Below are positions 35,267-40,953 of a stretch of DNA of 40,953 bases, in pieces. Position 1 is the first letter of the stretch. Every line of letters starts with the position of its first letter. Origin of the DNA: Chloroflexi bacterium OLB15 (lineage in GTDB: Bacteria; Chloroflexota; Anaerolineae; Aggregatilineales; Phototrophicaceae). A program made the translations under genes and the position numbers. A model generated the notes under the pieces. That model was not told the origin of the DNA. It made no database searches and was given only the letters and a program-made list of their open reading frames with translations. Where the stretch lies: NCBI GenBank assembly GCA_001567085.1, contig LMZS01000189.1, positions 1 through 40,953 on the forward strand, given 5' to 3'.

Positions 35267-35839
35267 ATGATTGCCAGCCTCGAAGGTACGCTCGCCGCCG
35301 CCAACGCTGATCACGTGATTGTAGTCGTCAACGGGGTTGGCTATAAAGTTTTTGTCCCCTCAAATTCGCTTAACGAAAACATCGGCAGCAGCGTTTTCGT
35401 GCATACAATCATGATTGTCCGCGAAGATGCGATCACGCTGTACGGTTTCGGCAGCGAGCAGGAACGTGAGGCCTTTGAACTGCTGATCACGGTGTCTGGC
35501 GTAGGGCCGCGAATCGCCCTTGCTGTGCTTAGCGCGATGAGTTTGGAGCGACTCTATACGGCCATTTCCAGCGGCTCTACCGATGCTTTTGGGCGTATTC
35601 CCGGCGTGGGCAAGAAAACCGCTGAAAAAATCATTTTCGAGTTGAAAGACAAGCTCAAGGGTGCAGACGGGCTTATTCCGGCGGCGGGTTACTCCGATGT
35701 GAACAAAGACGTATTGGAAGCGCTCATCGGCTTTGGTTATTCCGCTTCCGAAGCACAGGCCGCGCTGCGTGCGATTCCCGCAAGCACGCCGGATGATTTT
35801 GAGGAACGGGTACGCCTCGCCTTACAATACTTCGTTTAG
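35267..35839 (+). CDS. ruvA: Holliday junction branch migration protein RuvA
   Basis: 190-aa protein with the N-terminal OB fold (MIASLEGTLAA; VVNGVGYKVFVP), two helix-hairpin-helix parts (LLITVSGVGPRIALAVLS; RIPGVGKKTAEKIIFELKDKL) and the C-terminal RuvB-binding domain. It forms the junction-holding tetramer. ruvB is not downstream; thyX is, 12 bases later. Confidence 0.95.
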   Translation: MIASLEGTLAAANADHVIVVVNGVGYKVFVPSNSLNENIGSSVFVHTIMIVREDAITLYGFGSEQEREAFELLITVSGVGPRIALAVLSAMSLERLYTAISSGSTDAFGRIPGVGKKTAEKIIFELKDKLKGADGLIPAAGYSDVNKDVLEALIGFGYSASEAQAALRAIPASTPDDFEERVRLALQYFV

Positions 35840-35851
35840 AAGAGAGGGACT

Positions 35852-36583
35852 ATGGAACCACAGATGCTAGGTCGGCGCGTCGAAGTGCTTGACAAGGGAT
35901 GGGTGGAACTTGCCGATATCATGCCGCATCCGGCGACTGGTGTTTCCGGAGATATGGCAATCGTGAATGCTGCGCGCGTCAGCTTTTTAGGCGAAAGCAA
36001 AGGTGAGCAGGCTGACAAGAAGCTGCTGTTCTATCTTCTACGACACGCGCATACCTCCCCCTTTGAAATGGTTGAGTTCAAATTCCGCGTTCGTGCGCCT
36101 TTAATTACATGGTGGCAGTGGGTACGTCATCGCACTTTTCACTTTCAGTCTGTAAACGCCCAGTCTGGCCGCTACACGCCGTTTGAAGAAGATGATTTCT
36201 ATGTGCCGTCCGTATGGCGCAAACAGGCAAAGAGCAACAAGCAGGCCAGCGAAGGCGAAATTGAAGGCGAAGTGAATGAGGCTTTCCTTCAGCAGTTGGT
36301 CGCTCATTATGAGCAAAGCCATAAGCTGTATGCCAACGCGCTGGAAAACGGCGTCTCTAAAGAAATGGCGCGGCTTTTCCTTCCCGGTTTCAGCGTGTAC
36401 TACACGTGGGTAATCAAGGTAGACGCCCATAATTTGATGGGGTGGCTCAAGCTGCGTATGGCTTCAGACGCGCAATATGAAATCCGCGTTTATGCCGATG
36501 CCATCTATGAGCATTTCTTCAAGCCTGCTTTGCCCTGGACAGCCGAAGCCTTTGAAACCTATATCCTCAACCCGCAGCCGTAG
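35852..36583 (+). CDS. thyX: FAD-dependent thymidylate synthase, variant ThyX motif
   Basis: 243-aa flavoprotein that methylates dUMP using methylene-tetrahydrofolate and NADPH. Seen: RHAHTSPFEMVEFKFRV, WWQWVRHRTFHF and a C-terminal HNLMGWLKLRMASDAQYEIR. The canonical motif is RHRx7S; here RHR (92-94) is followed by S105, i.e. ten residues between, in RHRTFHFQSVNAQSGRY. GAGAGGGAC precedes the ATG. No thyA is in the window. Confidence 0.94.
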   Translation: MEPQMLGRRVEVLDKGWVELADIMPHPATGVSGDMAIVNAARVSFLGESKGEQADKKLLFYLLRHAHTSPFEMVEFKFRVRAPLITWWQWVRHRTFHFQSVNAQSGRYTPFEEDDFYVPSVWRKQAKSNKQASEGEIEGEVNEAFLQQLVAHYEQSHKLYANALENGVSKEMARLFLPGFSVYYTWVIKVDAHNLMGWLKLRMASDAQYEIRVYADAIYEHFFKPALPWTAEAFETYILNPQP

Positions 36584-36608
36584 TATTCACTGCGATTTAC
36601 ATGATCTG

Positions 36609-36633
36609 AGGGCGCGCGGTTGCGCCCTTTTTT
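36609..36633 (+). terminator. terminator after thyX
   Basis: GGGCGC (36610-36615), 6-base loop, GCGCCC (36622-36627), then TTTTTT. Confidence 0.88.
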
Positions 36634-36657
36634 ATTACCTGTATTCAGGGCATGGCT

Positions 36658-37059
36658 TTATGAAGCGGGCATCATTGAAACCAGGCCAGCCACGATCTGC
36701 GCGATAGCAAGCACCGCAATCCCTATGCCTGCCAGGAAATAGATCAGCGCGGCCATTCGCGGCGGGGGAACCGTCCCCGCAAAGCCGATGAGCAGCCACC
36801 AGCCCAGCGCAAATATCGCCAGCGCAATACCCGCCGTGATCAACGAGGGAATTTGCCGCTGAAAATCGGTGACAATCTGTGATTCCCACGGGAAGAAATA
36901 GGTGAGGTATATATTGTCTATAACCGGTTGCAGCAGCAGCGCCGCCGCCAGCGTAAACAACGACACCAGCACAATTCTAGCGAAGCGCGGCCATCCAAGA
37001 ATACGGGTTATGGCGCGGGATATGGGGCTGGCGCTGGCAGGCGCTGATGACTGCTTCAC
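36658..37059 (-). CDS. small membrane protein, three helices
   Basis: 133-aa protein. A Ser/Pro/Ala-rich N-terminus precedes transmembrane segments near residues 29-50, 70-92 and 103-128. No motif is recognised. It overlaps the globin stop by four bases, so the two are co-translated; any functional link is unknown. Confidence 0.65.
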   Translation of the reverse strand: MKQSSAPASASPISRAITRILGWPRFARIVLVSLFTLAAALLLQPVIDNIYLTYFFPWESQIVTDFQRQIPSLITAGIALAIFALGWWLLIGFAGTVPPPRMAALIYFLAGIGIAVLAIAQIVAGLVSMMPAS

Positions 37060-37466
37060 GTACTGCTTCCCTCAGCCGTTTCAGGTATATAGCGGTTGAT
37101 CATGACTTCAGAGCTGCGCTTGAAATATTCGCGCATTTCCGCGCGCATCGGCTCTTGAATGCCGACGACATCTATCGCTTCCAGCATATGATCGAGCCAT
37201 GCTTGCTGGGCGCGTTGATCAATAGCGTAAGGCATATGCCTGGCGCGTAATCGTGGGTGGCCGCGCATCACGTTATAGTCTGCCGGGCCGCCAAAATACT
37301 GCGAAAGAAAAAGGAACTGCCATTCCTTGCCGGGTTCCAGATCATCGGGGAACACCGGCCTTAATACCGGGTCTTGCTCAACCCGCGCATAAAATTCATC
37401 TACCAGGCGGCGCAAGGTTTCCTCGCCGCCAATCCGCTCATAAATGGAAGCTTCCATATTGCTCAC
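37056..37466 (-). CDS. truncated hemoglobin, group II (trHbO-like)
   Basis: 136-aa heme protein of the 2-on-2 globin type. Seen: IYERIGGEETLRRLVDEFY, FLSQYFGGPADYNVMRGHP, proximal His77 in RLRARHMPYAI, and Trp90 (G8) in AQQAWLDHM, which marks group II. Group II members bind O2 or NO and may protect respiration. The start is GTG 37466 or ATG 37457. First gene of a two-gene minus-strand unit. Confidence 0.92.
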   Translation of the reverse strand: MSNMEASIYERIGGEETLRRLVDEFYARVEQDPVLRPVFPDDLEPGKEWQFLFLSQYFGGPADYNVMRGHPRLRARHMPYAIDQRAQQAWLDHMLEAIDVVGIQEPMRAEMREYFKRSSEVMINRYIPETAEGSST

Positions 37467-37577
37467 AATGCTCTCGACAGGCTAAACTCTGACTGGACAA
37501 CCCCCATCCACAGAGTACAATGACTGCCCAATTATACCGTTAAACCCGGCGAACAACATCACGCGAAGGAGCGTAAT

Positions 37578-39563
37578 ATGGGTTCTTTTCGTCGCGCGGT
37601 GAAGATGCTTCCGCTCTTCATCGTCCTTAGCCTCGCATTGCTTGGCGCACTTCCCCTCCGCGCCCAGGATGAGGCCAACATCACGGCGGTAGGTTCCGGG
37701 GTGGTTGCACCCCTCGCCCAGGCATTTGCTGATGCCAGTGGCATCCCCTTAAATCTTGAAATTACGGGTACAAGCCGCGGCCTACAGGCGCTGTGCAGCG
37801 GCGAAGCAGGCTTAGCAGTTTCCAGCCGCCCGCTTTCAGTCGAAGAAGAGTCAAGCTGCGCCGCTCAAAACATCAGTTTTTATGAATTGCTTCCGGGCTT
37901 CAATGGGCTGGCGCTGGTCAGCAGCACAGGGTCAACCTTTGCCCAATGCCTGACCTCAACCCAATTGAATACGCTGCTTGCGCCAACCGCCGCTAATCAA
38001 ATCACTGATTGGGCGCAGGTAAACCCGGACAATGCAGCCGATCCCCTTGAGGTAATCCTGCCCACGTTGGAGAGCGCCGATTACGCGCTTCTGGATTCGC
38101 TGGTTGAAGGCGACGGACTGCGAAGCGACGGCATCACCGCCACCAGCGACGAAGAAGCAATCAGCGCAGTAGAAGCCAATCCTAACGCTGTTGCCGTGAT
38201 CAATTTTGAAAACGTCAGTGACGCAGTACGGACGCTGCAACTTAGCGCAACTGCCGCAGGGTGCGCTTCACCCTCAGCCGAAAGCTTCGCGAACCGTTCG
38301 TATCCAGCAGCAGAGCCGCTGTTCTTTTATGCCAATGCCGAACAAGCAGCATCCGGCGCTCTGCGCGACTATCTGGAAGCTGTAGTTGGCGACGAAGCGG
38401 CTACTATCGTGGCAGATACTGGCTTTACCCCTGCCCCCGCAGCCATTTTAGAAACCGGGCGCGCGCTGCTTGAAGATGGCAATACAGGGCGTGAATTTAG
38501 CCGGTACGTCAGCGAATTTCGGATTTCTGAAACCGTAACTGGCACAGTCAATATTGGCGGCGCTGGCGCAGGCTCTGAATATATCCGCCAGGCGACAACC
38601 GCTTTCACCAGCCTGTACCCTGGCGTCACCATCAATTCATCGCTGCTTGGTACCGTAGATGGCGCGCGCCGCCTCTGTAACGGCGAAGTAGACATTGCCG
38701 TATTCTTCACGCCTTTAACTGACGAACAACTGGCAAATTGTGAAGCGGTAAATGTTGTTCCGGTCACGCTGAATCTTGGGTATAACGCTGCCGCGCTAGT
38801 CGCCAACGCTGAGTCTGAATATCTGCAATGCCTGACTCTGGAGCAGCTTGCCAGCGCGTTTGCAATTAGCGATGCCCTGCCCGAAACCTGGGATCAGGTT
38901 GATGCATCATTCAGCGCAGATCCAATCACGCTGTTTGCGCCGCCCGCAGGCAGCTTTGCAACTGACTTACTGCTGCTTGCCAGCGCGGGTTCCGGCGCCA
39001 TCAACCGCAACGATGACGCGATCAACTTCAATAGTGATTTCCTTTATCGCGCCGCCGCAACCGCAAACGTTCCGGGTGCGCTGGGGCTGTTCGATTTCAA
39101 CGATTTCCTTGAAGTGCTGGAAAGTGACCAGCAGAACATTCAGGCAGTCAGCATTGATAGCGGCGATGGCTGTGTGGAGCCAACGAGCGAAAACGTTCGC
39201 GCTGGCGGCTACGCGCTTTCCCGCCCGGTTCAGCTTGTCGTTAACCAAAGCGCCCTTGTCCGACCCGAAGTGCAATCCTTCCTGTGGTTCATCGCCGGTG
39301 ATGACCAGTATGACCTGCTGCTGAATAACGGCATCACAGGCGTGGAATTTTCTGAAATGCAGGCGCGGCGCAATACCCTTCAGGATGCTTTTGCCGATGC
39401 AACCGCCGCTGCGCTGATCGTTCAACCAGAAGCGACTGCTGAGGCGACGGAAGAAGCCGCGCCCGAAGCGGAAGCAACCAGCGAACCAACAGAAGAATCC
39501 GCAGCAGAAGCCGCCCAGCAAGCAGAGGCAACTGCTGAAGCGACGGAAGAAGCTAGCAGCTAA
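37578..39563 (+). CDS. secreted protein with tandem PstS-like substrate-binding domains
   Basis: 661-aa protein. A signal peptide (about 1-30, LFIVLSLALLGALPLRAQ) is followed by two PBP-like halves. The first (about 33-300) opens ITAVGSGVVAPLAQAFADAS with TGTSRGLQALCSGEAGLAVSSRP. The second (about 325-610) opens VNIGGAGAGSEYIRQATTAF with DGARRLCNGEVDIAVFFTP. Both resemble PstS-type phosphate binders, each with paired Cys. The acidic tail (about 615-661) repeats ATAEATEEA. AAGGAG precedes the ATG. No pst transporter genes adjoin it, so ligand and partner are unknown. Confidence 0.8.
   Translation: MGSFRRAVKMLPLFIVLSLALLGALPLRAQDEANITAVGSGVVAPLAQAFADASGIPLNLEITGTSRGLQALCSGEAGLAVSSRPLSVEEESSCAAQNISFYELLPGFNGLALVSSTGSTFAQCLTSTQLNTLLAPTAANQITDWAQVNPDNAADPLEVILPTLESADYALLDSLVEGDGLRSDGITATSDEEAISAVEANPNAVAVINFENVSDAVRTLQLSATAAGCASPSAESFANRSYPAAEPLFFYANAEQAASGALRDYLEAVVGDEAATIVADTGFTPAPAAILETGRALLEDGNTGREFSRYVSEFRISETVTGTVNIGGAGAGSEYIRQATTAFTSLYPGVTINSSLLGTVDGARRLCNGEVDIAVFFTPLTDEQLANCEAVNVVPVTLNLGYNAAALVANAESEYLQCLTLEQLASAFAISDALPETWDQVDASFSADPITLFAPPAGSFATDLLLLASAGSGAINRNDDAINFNSDFLYRAAATANVPGALGLFDFNDFLEVLESDQQNIQAVSIDSGDGCVEPTSENVRAGGYALSRPVQLVVNQSALVRPEVQSFLWFIAGDDQYDLLLNNGITGVEFSEMQARRNTLQDAFADATAAALIVQPEATAEATEEAAPEAEATSEPTEESAAEAAQQAEATAEATEEASS
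39429..39553 (+). repeat. near-identical repeats encoding the acidic tail
   Basis: A 29-base unit at 39429-39457 recurs at 39525-39553 with few mismatches, encoding ATAEATEEA in both cases. Confidence 0.6.
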
Positions 39564-39580
39564 ACTGCACGAAATAGCTA

Positions 39581-39617
39581 AAAGAGCCGGTACTTCTCAA
39601 AAGTCACCGGCTCTTTT
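39581..39617 (+). terminator. terminator after the tandem binding-protein gene
   Basis: AAAGAGCCGGT (39581-39591) pairs with ACCGGCTCTTT (39606-39616), then T-run. The A-rich left side may let it serve the convergent gene too. Confidence 0.88.
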
Positions 39618-39704
39618 TATTTCGCTGTAGCAAATGGCTGGATGGATATGCCGCAGGGGCAGCCAAGATGCGCAGTTGGAGCAGCATTCAGCGAACGTTC
39701 ACAT

Positions 39705-40751
39705 TCAATACTGCCCCGCCCGCATTTCTGCAATCAACGGGCGCATTTTCGCGGCTGTGTTTACCGAGCCGCCAAGCGTCGTCTTTGTAGCGGTATCCGG
39801 TGCGCCATCACCGCCGATCAGGTAATAATCCTGGCAAAGTTCCGCCTGCGCTTCGCGATCAAGTTCAGAGAAATGCTTGCCCGTCAAATCGCCATAATCA
39901 TACTGAGAGCCTGCAATCTGGGCATGCACCGCTTGCGCCATATAAATTGCCCCGACTTTTTCATATTGTGCTACGTGGGTCAATTCATGCACCGCAAGAT
40001 CATTTGACATCGGGCCGGGGCGCGCAATATGCAGAATGTGCATCGTCGTTACGGCACGCCCACCATTCACTTTCGTAAACACAGATCCCTCATCCACCCA
40101 GATTAAGCTGTAAGGAATCTGCCCTGCCCCGTGAATACTGCCAGAAGCGTTGATTTCGCTATCCATCAATGGGCGAAGATGGAAAATGGTTCCCCAAAGC
40201 GCAGAAAGCGCCTCGCCAACCCCTAGCAACTCAAGGATATGTAAGGCAACCGTGAGCGCCCATTGCACGCCACCTTTAATGCCATCCCACAACCAGCCTA
40301 ATGCGCCAATCGCGCCATCACCTAGCCAGCTTACGAATCGCTTTACCGCCTCGCCTAATTTTTCGAGACTGGGATTTGAAAGGAAATCAATTGCCCAACT
40401 GGCAGCGCCAGCAAGCCCGCCGCCCAACCAGCTTAAGAAGCCCGTGAAACCGTCAGCGAGCCATGATGCAAGCCCCTTTATTCCGTCCCACACATCTACA
40501 ATCAGCCGCCATAAGCGGATCGGAATATTGGAGATGAACGTCCATAAGGTGTCGCCGTAAAAGCAAAGCTTTTCCCACAGAAAAACGCCGACAGCGCGAA
40601 TCGCTTCCCATGCCTTGCTGCCAAACCATTTAATGCCGCGCCAAACAGCAGCACCCGCAGCGCTTAGCTGCCGCCAGGCTGCTTCGCCGAGTGACTTCAA
40701 CCCCTCCCAGGCATCATTGGCTAAGCCGCCAACCGCCTGTGCCGCCTGCAC
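39705..40751 (-). CDS. HExxH metalloprotease-like protein with helical repeat N-terminus (DUF4157-like)
   Basis: The intact part is 348 aa from GTG 40751. Residues 1-200 are amphipathic Trp/Gly/Ala-rich helices in loose repeats (AWEGLKSLGEAAW; LWDGIKGGVQWAL), like tape-measure or membrane-lining segments. The C-terminal part has AVHELTHVAQYEKVG (HELTH at 255-259) and a downstream acidic FSELDREAQAE, a zinc-metallopeptidase pattern like DUF4157, which is often seen in proteins linked to contractile injection systems or toxins. The GTG is probably not the true start: the reading frame upstream continues in another phase (see the next entry). Confidence 0.6.
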   Translation of the reverse strand: MQAAQAVGGLANDAWEGLKSLGEAAWRQLSAAGAAVWRGIKWFGSKAWEAIRAVGVFLWEKLCFYGDTLWTFISNIPIRLWRLIVDVWDGIKGLASWLADGFTGFLSWLGGGLAGAASWAIDFLSNPSLEKLGEAVKRFVSWLGDGAIGALGWLWDGIKGGVQWALTVALHILELLGVGEALSALWGTIFHLRPLMDSEINASGSIHGAGQIPYSLIWVDEGSVFTKVNGGRAVTTMHILHIARPGPMSNDLAVHELTHVAQYEKVGAIYMAQAVHAQIAGSQYDYGDLTGKHFSELDREAQAELCQDYYLIGGDGAPDTATKTTLGGSVNTAAKMRPLIAEMRAGQY

Positions 40752-40953
40752 TACCCCTTCCCCATGCCTGCCTCCGCGCCTTCTGACAGGGCATCCCAGG
40801 CAGCGCTAGCGCCGCCTGAAACGGTGTCCCAGATTTCGCCGGCAACACTTTTTGCGCCTTCCCATGCATCGCTGGCGGTGTCCGATACCCAATCCGCCGC
40901 ATCGCTGAGCGGTGTCCGACACCCAATCTACCGCGTCGCTGGCAGTATCCGAT
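40751..40953 (-). pseudogene. frameshifted N-terminal part of the same gene, open at right edge
   Basis: From the right edge the minus strand reads SDTASDAVDWVSDTA in the same phase as the main ORF. Near 40908 an extra base shifts it, and the next phase reads SDAADWVSDTASDAWEGAKS, then WDTVSGGASAAWDALSEGAE, up to TAG at 40751-40753. Adding one base in the C-run at 40754-40757 would join this to the main ORF. The original phase has a stop at 40806-40808. Either two sequencing indels or real decay. Confidence 0.6.
40866..40953. repeat. 33-bp tandem repeat encoding an 11-residue repeat
   Basis: Units at 40866-40898 (33 bp), 40899-40932 (34 bp, extra A at 40908) and 40933-40953 (cut by the edge). 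On the minus strand each encodes SDTASDAxDWV. Confidence 0.75.

Noticed and set aside
34011..36583. Loss of ruvB from a ruv operon as a defect
   Set aside because: ruvB is often encoded elsewhere; its absence here says nothing about the genome.

Overview
The window looks like chromosomal housekeeping DNA from a member of the Chloroflexota, probably an Anaerolineae-type lineage. This is an inference from gene content and protein style, not from a marker search. Supporting points are a BTAD-type regulator, a DUF2207 protein, several LysM proteins with Pro/Thr-rich linkers, a MurA with Asp in place of the catalytic Cys, ThyX as thymidylate synthase, and many GTG/TTG starts. The DNA is densely coding. 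No gap between genes exceeds 300 bases (the largest is about 235), and I saw no tRNA, rRNA, CRISPR array, insertion sequence or prophage.

Layout. 1-4115 (minus): a DUF2207 membrane protein cut by the left edge, a Ser/Thr kinase and a dGTPase. 4202-5503 (plus): a coiled-coil protein. 5587-7781 (minus): murA and a SAM hydrolase (DUF62). 7801-13817 (plus): a histidine operon, hisH-hisA-hisF-hisI-hisE, then an FkbM methyltransferase, a hotdog thioesterase and an acyl-CoA ligase. In front of hisH lies a complete attenuation leader: a TTGACA-17-TATACT promoter, a 21-codon ORF with HHHHFTH, and a 7-bp GC-rich hairpin followed by seven T. 13997-15927: a small membrane protein and a divergent BTAD regulator. 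16016-19366 (minus): LysM protein, DUF192, LysM-M23 peptidase. 19530-21941 (plus): DUF503, sucC, sucD. 21993-23190 (minus): two small membrane proteins and a Nudix hydrolase.

23315-26345 (plus): a run with a free-serine-kinase-like (SerK/SbnI-type, ParB-fold) protein, a CASTOR-like ACT protein, a small all-beta protein, a membrane-anchored JAMM protease and a prepilin peptidase. 26394-28728 (minus): cysteine desulfurase and the tRNA 2-thiolase mnmA. 28898-31700 (plus): eno and pyk. 31851-33883 (minus): a zinc-ribbon membrane protein and a FecR-like secreted protein. 34011-36583 (plus): yebC, ruvC, ruvA, thyX. 36658-37466 (minus): a membrane protein and a group II truncated globin. 37578-39563 (plus): a tandem phosphate-binding-protein-like lipo/secreted protein. 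39705-40953 (minus): a HELTH metalloprotease-like protein whose repetitive N-terminal part is broken by two compensating frameshifts and runs off the right edge.

How they fit together. Most blocks are metabolic: histidine synthesis, lower glycolysis (enolase and pyruvate kinase), the succinyl-CoA step of the TCA cycle, wall precursor synthesis and remodelling, nucleotide control (dGTPase, ThyX), recombination (RuvA/C) and sulfur transfer to tRNA. The two most interesting parts are the histidine leader attenuator, a regulatory mode best known from Proteobacteria, and the serine-kinase/ACT/JAMM cluster beside cysteine desulfurase and MnmA. The latter suggests, but does not prove, a phosphoserine-linked cysteine/sulfur module.
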